This document shows, one piece after another, positions 46,017 through 55,107 of a stretch of 64,000 bases of DNA (positions are counted from its first letter, which is position 1; each line of letters starts with the position of its first letter). The translations under genes were made by a program, and so were the position numbers. Under the pieces are notes generated by a model. The model did not search any database, was not told the DNA's origin, and saw only the letters and a list, made by a program, of their open reading frames with translations. The stretch is from Chroococcidiopsis thermalis PCC 7203 (lineage in GTDB: Bacteria > Cyanobacteriota > Cyanobacteriia > Cyanobacteriales > Chroococcidiopsidaceae). The DNA lies in assembly GCF_000317125.1 (NCBI RefSeq), contig NC_019695.1, positions 4,018,336 through 4,082,335 on the forward strand, written 5' to 3'.

Positions 46017-48776
46017 ATGCGCGTTTGGTGGTTTGCGGATTTAATGCGACTGGGATCGATCCTGGTATCGGGAAGTTTAGTTGGTGCGTTAGCTTTGCCT
46101 AGTTGGGCGCAAGTTTCTGCTTACCAAGGAGAGCAAGCCGCAGGGGAAATTGAGGGGAGTGCAAAGCCTCGACTAACAACCAACTCTCAACAAGGCGTTG
46201 GCGAAGCCCGCCGAAGGCATCGCCCTGCTACCACTGTTGCAGAATGGCTTGCCCAATCGCCTTCTGCCACCGGCTCTCAACTCCCAACTCAGATCGCTGG
46301 AGTTCGCCTAAATCCCACCAAAAACGGCATTGAGTTGATTTTGGAGACTACAAGTGGCGAACCATTACAAGTCTTAACTTCTAGTTACGGTCAAACCTTT
46401 GTTGCCAACATTCCCAATAGCCAGCTAGCACTACCAGAGGGAAAAGCGTTTCGTGCTGACAATCCGGCAGTAGGAATTGCCACCGTGACTGTAACCCAGC
46501 CAACTGCTAGCGGGATTCGAGTCAGTGTAATTGGTAAAACTGGTGTACCTACGACGCGAATAGTCCAGAGCAATCGCGCTTTGGTATTCAATTTATCTGC
46601 ACCCGTCAATCCTACAGTCGTCAATCCTACAGTCCAACCGCCACAACTGCCCTTGTCACAGGGGGAAACAGCGCAGCCACAACCCCCTACCAAACCAGAG
46701 CAAGTAACACCAGCGCCAGCCACGCCTCAACAGCCAACTAAGCCAGCGCCAGGGGGAGAGGAAATAGAAATTGTGGTAACGGGAGAGCAGGAAGGCTATC
46801 GCATCCCCGATGCCAGTATAGGAACCAAAACTGACACGCCCTTGCGCGATATTCCCGCATCAATTCAGATAGTACCGCAACAAGTGCTGCAAGAGCGGCA
46901 AGCGCGAAGCATCGCCGATGGATTAGAAAACGTCAGTGGCGTAGCTCCGATTACTGGTCCTGCGGGGACTCGAAATTATTTTACAATCCGAGGCTTCGCT
47001 TATAATAACTTCCTTGTCAACGGCATCCCCGACCCACAAATAAGTAGTGATGGTAGCTTTGCCAATATAGAACGGTTAGAGGTATTGAAAGGACCTGCCT
47101 CCGTCTTATATGGTGAAACTGGAGAAGGTTCTATCGGCGGTCTTGTTAACTTTGTTACTAAGCAACCGTTGCGCGATCCGTTTTACGAAGTGAGTGTAAG
47201 TGCTGCCAGGTTTGACGACTATCAAGGGATAATTGATTTCTCTGGACCCCTCAACGATTCCAAAACGGTTCTCTACCGCTTCATCGCTTCCTACCGGAAT
47301 AGTGAGAGTTTCATTGACTTTAACGAATCTCAAGAGTTTTTCGTCGCTCCTACTTTGAGCTTCAGCCTGGGTCAAAATACTGACCTGATTGTGGAGGGCG
47401 ATGTCAACGCTATGGAACGAAACGGACAGCAACCCTATGGAGTGCCAGCTGTAGGGACTGTGCTACCGAATCCCAACGGGGAGATCGACCGTAGCTTTAA
47501 CCCCACAGGACCCCAAACAGATAACCTAACCATCAATGGCAGAGTTGGATATCGCTTGGAGCATCGATTTAATCAAAACTGGAAGCTTCGTAATGCATTC
47601 CGATACACATTCTACGATGATGACGATCGCGATGGCGCACCTAGTTTCTCTGGCGAAAGCCTAGCTGAAGATAACCGTACGCTCAATCGAGCTGCTAGTG
47701 TTGGTAGCCAGTTTTATGATTTCTACTACCTCAGTACCGACCTACTTGGCGAGTTCCGCACTGGTTCGATTGACCATCAACTCCTGTTTGGCTTCAGTTT
47801 GAGTCGAAATGAAATCGAGCTTACCTTTGAACAAGATAGTCCTGCCGCTCCGGTGGATATCTTCAATCCAGTTTTCGATCAAACCTTTGTTCGTTCCGGT
47901 ATTCTTGAAACAGACAGTTTGACAACTAGAGATACGCTCGGTATTTATCTCCAAGATCAAATTGCACTGGCAGAAAATCTGAAACTTTTGCTAGGCGGAC
48001 GGGTCGATTTCTTTGAGGAACGCGCCCTAGATCGATTTGCAGACGAGGAAACAACGCAATCAGATACAGCATTTAGTCCGCGTGTGGGGATTGTCTATCA
48101 ACCGATCCCAGCGATTTCGCTCTATGGCAGTTTTACTCGCTCTTTTTCGCCAAGTATTGGTGTATCTGCTAGCGGCGACCCATTTGTGCCAGAGCGCGGC
48201 AAGCAGTATGAGGTGGGCATTAAAGCAGATGTCAACGACCGACTTTCGGCAACCCTTGCCCTCTACGATTTGACCCGCTCTAATGTCACGTCAACAGATC
48301 CAGAAGATCCTGACTTTTCGATTCAAACTGGAGAGCAGAACAGTCAAGGCATTGAATTGGATGTTAGGGGCGAAATTCTACCTGGATGGAACATTATTGG
48401 TGGTTATGCCTACACCGATGCCAAAGTCACAGAAGACACTGAGATTCCCGTTGGTAATCGGTTATATTTAGCACCCGAACACATGTTTAATCTCTGGACA
48501 TCATACAAAATCCAAACAGGGAGTTTGCAAGGTCTGGGATTTGGTTTAGGCTTCTCCTATATTGGGGAGCGACCTGGAGATCTGGAAAATTCTTTCGATC
48601 TACCCAGTTACTTCCGCACCGATGCGGCTATTTTCTACGAACGGGATGCATTTCGTGCCGCACTCAACTTCCGCAATCTTTTTGATGTGGAATACTATTC
48701 AGGTGCTTATTCTATAGATAGGGTTTTTCGAGGCGACCCTTTCACCGTCCAAGGAACGGTTTCTTGGCAGTTTTGA
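46017..48776 (+). CDS. TonB-dependent siderophore receptor 3 (intact)
   Basis: This 919-residue outer-membrane receptor has a signal peptide MRVWWFADLMRLGSILVSGS, AMIN domain (about residues 92-190: TQIAGVRLNPTKNGIELILE to RIVQSNRALVF), and a Pro-rich linker (about 195-245). The TonB box EIEIVVTGEQ is near residue 250, and the plug has TPLRDIPASIQIVPQQVLQ, NYFTIRGFAYNNF and KGPASVLYGETGEGS. The barrel ends in FTVQGTVSWQF. It starts after GGTGTGAGGAATTGAG, which contains the GAGG ribosome-binding site shared by all four receptor leaders. A 21-nt element (46198-46218) is inserted in frame just before the AMIN domain (encoding VGEARRR). It follows regulator 3 and precedes binding protein 3. Confidence 0.95.
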   Translation: MRVWWFADLMRLGSILVSGSLVGALALPSWAQVSAYQGEQAAGEIEGSAKPRLTTNSQQGVGEARRRHRPATTVAEWLAQSPSATGSQLPTQIAGVRLNPTKNGIELILETTSGEPLQVLTSSYGQTFVANIPNSQLALPEGKAFRADNPAVGIATVTVTQPTASGIRVSVIGKTGVPTTRIVQSNRALVFNLSAPVNPTVVNPTVQPPQLPLSQGETAQPQPPTKPEQVTPAPATPQQPTKPAPGGEEIEIVVTGEQEGYRIPDASIGTKTDTPLRDIPASIQIVPQQVLQERQARSIADGLENVSGVAPITGPAGTRNYFTIRGFAYNNFLVNGIPDPQISSDGSFANIERLEVLKGPASVLYGETGEGSIGGLVNFVTKQPLRDPFYEVSVSAARFDDYQGIIDFSGPLNDSKTVLYRFIASYRNSESFIDFNESQEFFVAPTLSFSLGQNTDLIVEGDVNAMERNGQQPYGVPAVGTVLPNPNGEIDRSFNPTGPQTDNLTINGRVGYRLEHRFNQNWKLRNAFRYTFYDDDDRDGAPSFSGESLAEDNRTLNRAASVGSQFYDFYYLSTDLLGEFRTGSIDHQLLFGFSLSRNEIELTFEQDSPAAPVDIFNPVFDQTFVRSGILETDSLTTRDTLGIYLQDQIALAENLKLLLGGRVDFFEERALDRFADEETTQSDTAFSPRVGIVYQPIPAISLYGSFTRSFSPSIGVSASGDPFVPERGKQYEVGIKADVNDRLSATLALYDLTRSNVTSTDPEDPDFSIQTGEQNSQGIELDVRGEILPGWNIIGGYAYTDAKVTEDTEIPVGNRLYLAPEHMFNLWTSYKIQTGSLQGLGFGLGFSYIGERPGDLENSFDLPSYFRTDAAIFYERDAFRAALNFRNLFDVEYYSGAYSIDRVFRGDPFTVQGTVSWQF
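46198..46218. repeat. 21-nt element in a HIP1 site of receptor 3
   Basis: It separates GGCG (46194-46197) from ATCGCC (46219-46224); removal restores GGCGATCGCC and keeps the frame. It shares the skeleton TT(G/A)GCGAAGC-n4-CGAAG with the photolyase elements at 6792 and 7297. Confidence 0.75.
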
Positions 48777-48791
48777 GCGATCGCTAGATTC

Positions 48792-49751
48792 ATGAAAATC
48801 TGTTTACGCCGCTTTGCCTATCTAGTATTTTTGGGAATCTCGATGGTAACATTGGTTTCGGCTTGTAATATAGTTCACGATCCTAATATTGCTAGCGATA
48901 AACAGCCTGTTGAGAATTGCCGAACCGTGCAACATATCATGGGTAGCAGCTGCATTCCTCGCCATCCTCAACGAGTAGTAACTCTTAATAGTTTTGAAAA
49001 TACTTGGGCGTTAGGTATCCGTCCTATTGCATCGGCTTATGTTACAGGTTTTCCTATACCCAAATATCTTCAAGGTAAAGTAGATCGAGTAGAATCTGTC
49101 GGAGACTATAATAATCCGAATATAGAAAAGATTTTGAGACTTAAACCAGACCTAATCATTTCTGGTTCCCAGTTGAAAGGGATTTACAAACAGTTGTCTT
49201 ATATTGCCCCTACAGTAGTACTCAATACCCCCTTTCCTTCACCCCCTTGGCAGGAGAGTTTAGAGGAACTTGCTACTATTTTGGGCAAAGAAGAAGTGAG
49301 CCAGCAATTCATAGATAAGTATTGGCAACGAGTGGAAAAACTAAAGCAAGCTTTGGGCGACCGCCATAAAACTATGGTGGTATCTATTGCCAATACATCT
49401 TCAGAATATGGTATTTGGTCTTATGGAGAAAAGCATTTCTCTGGGTCAGTATTGAAAGATATTGGTCTGCAACGTCCCAGCTCGCAGAGAGGGGATTTCT
49501 TCTATATTGAAAATATATCCAAGGAAAAAATATCAGATCTTGATGGAGATGTTCTTTTTTTTGCATCTTGGGAAAGAGAAGACGATAAGAAAACATTAGA
49601 TAAGCTCAAACAAAGTCCTTTATGGTCACAACTCGAAGTCGTTCAAAAAAATAAAGTATATCTTGTCGGCACACACTGGCATAGCTCAGATATTTACGCA
49701 ATTAATGCTATCCTCGACGATCTAGAAAAGTACCTCGTCAACACACCTTAA
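48792..49751 (+). CDS. FecB-type ferric-siderophore-binding lipoprotein 3
   Basis: The 319-residue protein is close to binding protein 1. It has a signal (MKICLRRFAYLVFLGISMVT) ending in VTLVSAC, the paired-Cys block NCRTVQHIMGSSCIPRHPQR, KILRLKPDLIISGSQLKGIY, the ligand-lobe motif YGEKHFSGSVLKDIGLQRPS and the end DIYAINAILDDLEKYL. It lacks the six extra residues (AASPKE) that an 18-nt insertion gives binding protein 1. It begins 15 bp after receptor 3, as in units 1 and 2. After its stop lies a 12-codon remnant of a DUF1636 gene. Confidence 0.9.
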   Translation: MKICLRRFAYLVFLGISMVTLVSACNIVHDPNIASDKQPVENCRTVQHIMGSSCIPRHPQRVVTLNSFENTWALGIRPIASAYVTGFPIPKYLQGKVDRVESVGDYNNPNIEKILRLKPDLIISGSQLKGIYKQLSYIAPTVVLNTPFPSPPWQESLEELATILGKEEVSQQFIDKYWQRVEKLKQALGDRHKTMVVSIANTSSEYGIWSYGEKHFSGSVLKDIGLQRPSSQRGDFFYIENISKEKISDLDGDVLFFASWEREDDKKTLDKLKQSPLWSQLEVVQKNKVYLVGTHWHSSDIYAINAILDDLEKYLVNTP

Positions 49752-49754
49752 ACT

Positions 49755-49790
49755 ATGCCCGACGATCGCACTCTGTTTGTCTGCAAATAG
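49755..49790 (+). pseudogene. 5' remnant of a second DUF1636 gene
   Basis: Twelve codons read MPDDRTLFVCK and stop. The DNA from ACACCTTAAACTATG to TTTGTCTGCAAAT aligns with the start of the complete DUF1636 gene at 42685 (MSKHVLFVCKS), including the bases before the ATG. The rest of the gene is missing. Confidence 0.75.
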
Positions 49791-49819
49791 AAGCGAGCGC
49801 GCTTTTGATTCTTCTACTT

Positions 49820-50167
49820 TTAACCCACTGCATAATCACTCATTTCACGCATAAAAGGGGGATAAAAACCTAACACAATATCTTGCTTTGGCACGTCTAA
49901 ATTTACTAAATCATCTGCAATATCATGCTCCGTTGAGTTGTAGAGAATCCAGATTTTCTCATTCCGAATATCGAGATGCATTACACAATGATGTACCCAC
50001 CGCTTATGATGCCAACCCAAATGCACAATTTGATAATGATTTCTCTGGGTATCAAAAATAGTTTCAACTTCAAGCTCGCCGTAAGCAGGCTTACTTTGGG
50101 CATAGCCCGTTAGTAGTTGCTGCACAATTTGTTGATAATGCGTTAATTTATCTGTCAATTTTTCCAT
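49820..50167 (-). CDS. XisI family protein
   Basis: The 115-residue product has the XisI features: MEKLTDKLTHYQQIVQQLLT, the core FDTQRNHYQIVHLGWHHKRW followed by VHHCVMHLDIRNEKIWI, and the end GFYPPFMREMSDYAVG. XisI and XisH were first described as factors needed for fdxN-element excision in heterocysts, but homologous pairs are spread widely in cyanobacteria without that element and their role there is unsettled. Its start overlaps the xisH stop by 13 bases. It sits inside the scar between the DUF1636 and ABC exporter remnants. Confidence 0.92.
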   Translation of the reverse strand: MEKLTDKLTHYQQIVQQLLTGYAQSKPAYGELEVETIFDTQRNHYQIVHLGWHHKRWVHHCVMHLDIRNEKIWILYNSTEHDIADDLVNLDVPKQDIVLGFYPPFMREMSDYAVG

Positions 50168-50574
50168 AGGACGAGCTGCTCCATTTGAATATCGTAAACA
50201 ATCAGTTTCACATGATTTTCTTGCAGCATTGAAACTGGAAAATCAAGTTGAAAGAAGCTGTTATAGATAAAATCGGGTACGGCTAAATAGAGAACGCGAT
50301 CGGGATCTTCACGACGCAGTGCTGCTCGATAGTTAATAAACTGCCCCAGTGCTGTATGAAACTCTGAAATTGCCGATGCACTAGCTAGAAAACTTTTGAC
50401 TTCAACCGCAATCTTTTCACTTCCTCGCTCCGCTGCGAGTAATCGTTCTGCTCCTAAGTCGATTTCCATCTCTACACTGCCTACTTTAATCTGAAGCGGA
50501 TCGTGAGTCACATTCCACCCATCCTTAACAAGAGCCGTCTTAACAACTTGATGAAAACGCTCTTTGGCAGCCAC
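50155..50574 (-). CDS. XisH family protein (endonuclease-like fold)
   Basis: The 139-residue protein (GTG start, VAAKERFHQVVKTALVKDGW) shows the PD-(D/E)XK-like core: the acidic strand EMEIDLGAERLLAAERGSEK followed by IAVEVKSFLASASAISEFH, then ALGQFINYRAALRREDPDRV and LYLAVPDFIYNSFF. E-V-K in IAVEVKSF supplies the nuclease-type catalytic residues. It overlaps xisI. No fdxN-type excision element borders are visible nearby, so a stand-alone role is more likely here. Confidence 0.92.
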   Translation of the reverse strand: MAAKERFHQVVKTALVKDGWNVTHDPLQIKVGSVEMEIDLGAERLLAAERGSEKIAVEVKSFLASASAISEFHTALGQFINYRAALRREDPDRVLYLAVPDFIYNSFFQLDFPVSMLQENHVKLIVYDIQMEQLVLWKN

Positions 50575-50690
50575 GACAAACGATCGAACTTAAAATTTCC
50601 TCTTTTAACCTATCACAGAGGTTTCAAACAACACGACGATTCGTTACAGTCATTGCATTTACGTGATGTATCAAGACGATCGCCCTACTC

Positions 50691-50762
50691 GATCGCAAAG
50701 ACTTACTAGCACGGAATGGCATTTATGCTAGTCTTTGGCGGATGCGATTTGGCAACAATTAA
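50691..50762 (+). pseudogene. 3' remnant of a second ABC half-exporter gene
   Basis: The reading KDLLARNGIYASLWRMRFGNN and stop aligns with the last codons of the ABC exporter at 42958-44751 (EDLLALNGIYASLWRVQSGI), with DNA identity over GACTTACTAGCA and GGCATTTATGCTAGTCTTTGGCG. The remaining exporter sequence is gone. 50575-50690 shows nothing recognisable. Confidence 0.8.
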
Positions 50763-50807
50763 CCATCGCTCGGTCATTTACCTGTAGAATTATTGTCAAT
50801 AGTTGGC

Positions 50808-50823
50808 AACTAGCGTTCAAATT
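50808..50823. promoter_or_regulatory. Single copy of the unit-1/2 operator word before fecCDE
   Basis: AACTAGCGTTCAAATT matches the half-site of units 1 and 2 (CTAGCGTTCAAATT). It lies 48 bp upstream of the permease start. A clear second half-site is not visible. Confidence 0.5.
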
Positions 50824-50870
50824 CTAGCTCGATAAGTCAAACTACGCATTCCCAATGACAAAAATTGACA

Positions 50871-51902
50871 ATGTCAAAAGCGATCGCCAGCTCACCTAAA
50901 GGAGCGAACAAGCCCAAACTATCGCCCTTAGTTGGTCTAATCGTCGGGCTAGTCATCTTGCTCGTTTGCTTTTTGTACAGCATCAGTTTAGGCGCAGCAG
51001 AAATACCTCTAGCTCAGATTTTGGCATCTTTTACTGCTTTTGATGGTTCCTACAATCACTTAATCGTCCAAACTGTACGATTACCGCGATCGCTCATTGC
51101 TCTACTTGTCGGTTCTTCCCTAGCAGTAGCGGGAGCGTTAATGCAAGGCTTGACGCGCAACCCTTTGGCAGATCCAGGAATTTTAGGGATTGAGTCGGGA
51201 GCAGCACTAGCTGTAGTGGCGACAATTTTTCTGCTTGGCAGTTCTAGCTTGAGCGTTTTAACTCTTGCTGCCATGCTAGGTGCAGCAGCCACGGCAATTT
51301 TAGTCTACTTTCTCGGTTCTCTGGGACGGGGAGGAGCTACGCCACTGAATCTCACTGTAGCAGGTGCGGCGCTGACGGCTTTGATTTCTTCTCTGACTAC
51401 GGCAATCTTAATTGTCAGCCAACAAACCCTAGAAGAAATTAGATTTTGGCTAGCTGGTTCGCTGGCAGGACGCGATACTGAGATTCTATGGCAAGTATTA
51501 CCTTTTCTTGGAGTGGGTTTAATCGTCGCATTTGCTTTGGGTAGACAAATTACGACAATGAGCCTGGGTGAAGATGTGGCAAAAGGCTTAGGTCAACAGA
51601 CTGCTTGGGTCAAGATTGTTACGGCGATCGGCGTGGTTTTACTGGCAGGAAGCTCGGTGGCGCTAGCCGGACCAATTGGCTTTATCGGCTTAGTCGTTCC
51701 TCACATGGTGAGATTTTTTATTCCCACCGATTACCGTTGGATTTTACTTTATGCAGCAGTTGCAGGGGCAACTTTACTCTTGGTGGCAGATGTAGCAGCG
51801 CGTGTCTTACTCAAGCCGCAAGAATTACCCGTAGGGGTGATGACAGCAGTAGTTGGCGCTCCCTTTTTTGTCTACTTGGCTAAGTCAAAGGTGAAAAAAT
51901 GA
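50871..51902 (+). CDS. FecC-type ferric-siderophore permease subunit
   Basis: The 343-residue membrane protein has about ten helices and the FecCD motifs: [20 protein letters not shown] near residue 65, [20 protein letters not shown] (about 93), the coupling region [15 protein letters not shown] and [18 protein letters not shown], and the closing [20 protein letters not shown]. It pairs with the next gene product to move ferric siderophore into the cytoplasm. ATG 50871 is taken; a TTG two codons before is possible. The stop overlaps the start of the second permease gene (ATGA). Confidence 0.93.
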   Translation: MSKAIASSPKGANKPKLSPLVGLIVGLVILLVCFLYSISLGAAEIPLAQILASFTAFDGSYNHLIVQTVRLPRSLIALLVGSSLAVAGALMQGLTRNPLADPGILGIESGAALAVVATIFLLGSSSLSVLTLAAMLGAAATAILVYFLGSLGRGGATPLNLTVAGAALTALISSLTTAILIVSQQTLEEIRFWLAGSLAGRDTEILWQVLPFLGVGLIVAFALGRQITTMSLGEDVAKGLGQQTAWVKIVTAIGVVLLAGSSVALAGPIGFIGLVVPHMVRFFIPTDYRWILLYAAVAGATLLLVADVAARVLLKPQELPVGVMTAVVGAPFFVYLAKSKVKK

Positions 51903-52939
51903 AGTTGGATTGGCTAGTCATCCGCTCGCAGTCGCTCTCCTTTCGACTCGATCGCCGCGTTCCACCAGTGCTACTGTGTTTAGGGGCGATCGCCTTGGTG
52001 GGGATGGTGATAAATGTAGGACGGGGTGAATATCCGATCGCGCCGTTAGATATCGTTAAAACTCTGTTGGGTTTGGATACGGGAAACCCAGACCATAATT
52101 TCGTCATTAACGTCCTACGTCTACCCCGCACGCTGGTTGCTTTGATGGTAGGTGTAGCATTTGCCATTTCCGGCACGATCTTTCAAAGTTTGACCCGCAA
52201 TCCTTTGGCTGACCCTAGTATTATTGGCATCAATGCAGGGGCAAGTCTGGCAGCCGTGACGGTTATTGTCCTATTTCCGGCAGCACCCATTTACACCTTG
52301 CCCTTATCAGCTTTTGCCGGTGCTTTACTAATGGCTGTTTTAATTTACTCGCTGGCTTGGAACAACGGTAGTTCGCCGATTCTGTTAATTTTAATCGGCG
52401 TTGGTTTATCGGCGATCGCTGGTGCTTTTACTAGTTTGCTGATTACGTTTGGGCAAATTGATGACGTGAGTAGTGCTTTAGTTTGGTTGGCTGGCAGCGT
52501 CTACGGACGAACTTGGGAACAAGTCTTTTCTTTCTTGCCTTGGTTAATTATTTTCGTACCGCTAGCGTTGACAAATTCCAGACATTTGAATGCATTGAAC
52601 TTGGGAGATGATGTTGCCAAAGGTTTAGGCAGTCGCGTGGAATGGCAGCGCGGAATGCTGGTGTTAGTCGGTGTAGCCTTAGCGGGTGCAGGAGTCGCCA
52701 CTGCTGGCACGATTGGCTTTGTTGGTTTAATCGCACCTCATTTAGGTAGACAGTTGGTAGGGACAAACCATCAAGGGTTAATTCCAACATCAGCACTGTT
52801 GGGGGGAATTATTGTGGTTTTGGCAGATTTGCTCGGACGAACTTTGTTTGCACCGCTCGAACTGCCTTGTGGAGTGGTGACTGCTGCTATCGGCGCTCCT
52901 TATTTTCTCTATTTATTAATTCGCCATCGTCAAAAATAA
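51899..52939 (+). CDS. FecD-type ferric-siderophore permease subunit
   Basis: The 346-residue partner of the preceding permease has the same motif set: [78 protein letters not shown] and [20 protein letters not shown]. About ten membrane helices are expected. Start and stop of the two permease genes overlap by four bases, so they are translationally coupled and probably form a heterodimer. The ATPase gene follows 5 bp later. Confidence 0.93.
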   Translation: MKLDWLVIRSQSLSFRLDRRVPPVLLCLGAIALVGMVINVGRGEYPIAPLDIVKTLLGLDTGNPDHNFVINVLRLPRTLVALMVGVAFAISGTIFQSLTRNPLADPSIIGINAGASLAAVTVIVLFPAAPIYTLPLSAFAGALLMAVLIYSLAWNNGSSPILLILIGVGLSAIAGAFTSLLITFGQIDDVSSALVWLAGSVYGRTWEQVFSFLPWLIIFVPLALTNSRHLNALNLGDDVAKGLGSRVEWQRGMLVLVGVALAGAGVATAGTIGFVGLIAPHLGRQLVGTNHQGLIPTSALLGGIIVVLADLLGRTLFAPLELPCGVVTAAIGAPYFLYLLIRHRQK

Positions 52940-52944
52940 AGCTG

Positions 52945-53772
52945 ATGAAAGGATTGTCTACCAAAAATCTCTCTCTTGCTTACGACGGTGCGCCGATTGT
53001 GCGTGACTTAAATTTGGCAATTCCAACTGGACAAATTACGGCGTTAGTCGGTGCAAACGGCTGTGGTAAATCAACGTTGTTAAGGGGACTGGCAAGATTG
53101 CTCAAACCCATTGGTGGTGCAGTTTATCTCAATAGCACTTCAATTTTGCAGCTTTCCACTAAGGAGGTAGCCCAGCAGTTAGGGATTTTACCTCAAGGTC
53201 CAGTTGCACCAGAAGGATTAACAGTGCGAGATTTGGTAGCGCAAGGGCGTTATCCTTATCAAAATTGGTTGCAGCAGTGGTCGGTACAAGATGAGAAAAT
53301 CGTCCAACAGGCGCTCTCGATTACAGATTTGCTAAATCTGGCAGAGCGATCGCTCGATACTTTATCTGGCGGACAACGACAGCGAGCTTGGATTGCAATG
53401 GCGCTAGCACAAGATACGGAGATTTTACTTTTGGACGAGCCAACGACTTTTCTCGATTTAGCCCACCAGGTAGAAGTTTTAGATTTATTGTACGAGTTGA
53501 ACCAGATCCAGGAACGGACAATTGTGATGGTATTGCACGACTTAAATCAAGCGTGTCGTTATGCCGATTATTTAGTTGCTGTCAAAGATGGTCGAATTTT
53601 TGCGGCTGGAGCGCCACAGCAGGTCATGACTGAGGAAATGGTGCGAGAAGTGTTTGGCTTAGAGTGTCGGATTGTGCCTGACCCAGTGGTGAAAACACCG
53701 TTGTGCGTACCGATAGGACGTAAGGGGGAAAGGAAATTACAAACAAAATCTTCCGACTTGCAATTTGACTAA
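52945..53772 (+). CDS. FecE-type ATP-binding subunit of the ferric-siderophore transporter
   Basis: The 275-residue ABC ATPase has Walker [21 protein letters not shown]-loop [16 protein letters not shown], signature [18 protein letters not shown], Walker [20 protein letters not shown] and switch His in [15 protein letters not shown]. It lies 5 bp after the second permease gene. It is the only complete siderophore ABC importer ATPase in the window, so it must serve all four binding proteins unless others exist elsewhere. The C-terminal 30 residues are basic and Ser-rich and not conserved. Confidence 0.94.
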   Translation: MKGLSTKNLSLAYDGAPIVRDLNLAIPTGQITALVGANGCGKSTLLRGLARLLKPIGGAVYLNSTSILQLSTKEVAQQLGILPQGPVAPEGLTVRDLVAQGRYPYQNWLQQWSVQDEKIVQQALSITDLLNLAERSLDTLSGGQRQRAWIAMALAQDTEILLLDEPTTFLDLAHQVEVLDLLYELNQIQERTIVMVLHDLNQACRYADYLVAVKDGRIFAAGAPQQVMTEEMVREVFGLECRIVPDPVVKTPLCVPIGRKGERKLQTKSSDLQFD

Positions 53773-53833
53773 AAATATAGCTAAATCGTCTACTTTTTCC
53801 CGATCGCACTAACTAAAACATACCAGTCATCAA

Positions 53834-54835
53834 ATGAGCATTATCCTCTCATCAACAAGTTGGCTCGAACTCTGGGACGAAAGTTGGCAACATACTCGCA
53901 ATCTAGACCCTTTGGATAATTCTGATGCGATCGCTGAGTATCCCGCACAGCTTGCCAAGGGTTACAAGCGGAATATCGGTCTACGTAACGGCATCGATCT
54001 CACGCTTCATCGCTATACATTTCATGAAGATGTAATTACCGTAGACGGACAACCGTATGAAACAGGCTGTATGGAGTGGATCTTCAACCTTTCATCGACC
54101 TTCAAGTTTTGGAACGGCTCTTACGTTACGGCGGGACGGCATTATGTAGCTGGGATGTTTATGCCTGGTGGTGAAAGTTTAGATCTTGCCCGCGATCCCA
54201 GATTAGAAGTCGATCTTCATCTAGAGCCGGAATTATTTAAGACTTTAGTAGGCGATCGCTTTCATCTGTTACCGCCTGACTTGCAACGTATGGCTGAGGG
54301 TGATGAGAGTTTACCCTTTTCATCACTACAAACAACAACTCCTGCCATGCAGCTCGTGTTGGAGCAAATTCTCAATTGTCCTTACCAAGGCTTGACAAAG
54401 CAGCTTTATTTAGAGAGCAAATGCGTGGAAATTTTGGCATTATATCTCGATGCGGTGATGACACAGCCAGCAAAATCGCCAGTTAAGCTGCAAGCGGATG
54501 ATATCGATCGCATTCACCAAGCTAAGGAGATTTTGATTCAACACGCCGAGCATCCTCCCTCGCTATTAGAATTAGCACGTCAAGTCGGTATAAATGACTG
54601 CACTTTAAAGCGAGGATTTCGCGCCTGTTTTGGCACAACCGTATTTGGCTATTTGCACGACTACCGCATGAATCGAGCTAGACAAATGCTGGAAGCGCAA
54701 AGCATGAGTGTTCGGGAAGTTGCCCGTTCTGTTGGCTATGCTAGTCCCAGTTCGTTTCATGCTGCATTTCGCAAGAAGTTTGGCGTGAATCCTAGCACGT
54801 ATCTTGCTACCAATCGCCGTCAGGTATTTTTTTAG
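53834..54835 (+). CDS. AraC/PchR-type regulator 4 of the siderophore island
   Basis: The 333-residue protein has an AraC domain at about residues 225-330: PPSLLELARQVGINDCTLKR, GFRACFGTTVFGYLHDYRMN and SPSSFHAAFRKKFGVNPSTY. The N-terminal half (RNIGLRNGIDLTLHRYTFHE, FMPGGESLDLARDPRLEVDL) differs from the other three. It lies 61 bp after fecE and just before an MFS exporter, so it probably controls unit 4 (exporter, receptor 4, binding protein 4). Its operator candidate (TTCCGTTT direct repeats) starts 57 bp after its stop. Confidence 0.87.
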   Translation: MSIILSSTSWLELWDESWQHTRNLDPLDNSDAIAEYPAQLAKGYKRNIGLRNGIDLTLHRYTFHEDVITVDGQPYETGCMEWIFNLSSTFKFWNGSYVTAGRHYVAGMFMPGGESLDLARDPRLEVDLHLEPELFKTLVGDRFHLLPPDLQRMAEGDESLPFSSLQTTTPAMQLVLEQILNCPYQGLTKQLYLESKCVEILALYLDAVMTQPAKSPVKLQADDIDRIHQAKEILIQHAEHPPSLLELARQVGINDCTLKRGFRACFGTTVFGYLHDYRMNRARQMLEAQSMSVREVARSVGYASPSSFHAAFRKKFGVNPSTYLATNRRQVFF

Positions 54836-54891
54836 ACTATCTTTTTTTTGCACAGGCGATCGCCTCTGTCACGCGGCAATTCATCTAAAAA

Positions 54892-54920
54892 TTCCGTTTA
54901 GAACAAGAAAAGTTCCGTTT
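54892..54920. promoter_or_regulatory. Direct-repeat operator candidate of unit 4
   Basis: TTCCGTTT(A/G)GAA starts at 54892 and 54913, a 21-bp period. It lies between regulator 4 and the MFS exporter gene, with a further TTCCAAATGG-like word downstream at about 54935. Confidence 0.6.
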
Positions 54921-55107
54921 GGAAGAAGTGAAATACTTCCAAATGGTTGGCATATCCTTGTAATCTATTTGAAACTAATTCTCAATTTATGGCGTGAGCA
55001 GCAGCTTGAAGATGAGGTTTTGGTGTTTCGGTCGATGGCTCAACTCGCTTTTACTGGTAGCGCTCGCCTTGCCCGCATGAAGCAGAAACTGGCTCAGGCA
55101 AATTGAT

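Noticed and set aside
49820-50574. Borders of an fdxN-type excision element around xisHI
   Set aside because: No large serine recombinase (xisF) or matching direct repeats are visible, and the flanks are remnants of iron-island genes.
54804-55106. Possible 100-aa gene just before the MFS exporter
   Set aside because: It starts inside regulator 4 and runs through the direct-repeat operator. The last 40 residues (LWREQQLEDEVLVFRSMAQL) look protein-like and could be a small leader or remnant, but there is no start codon or ribosome-binding site for that part.
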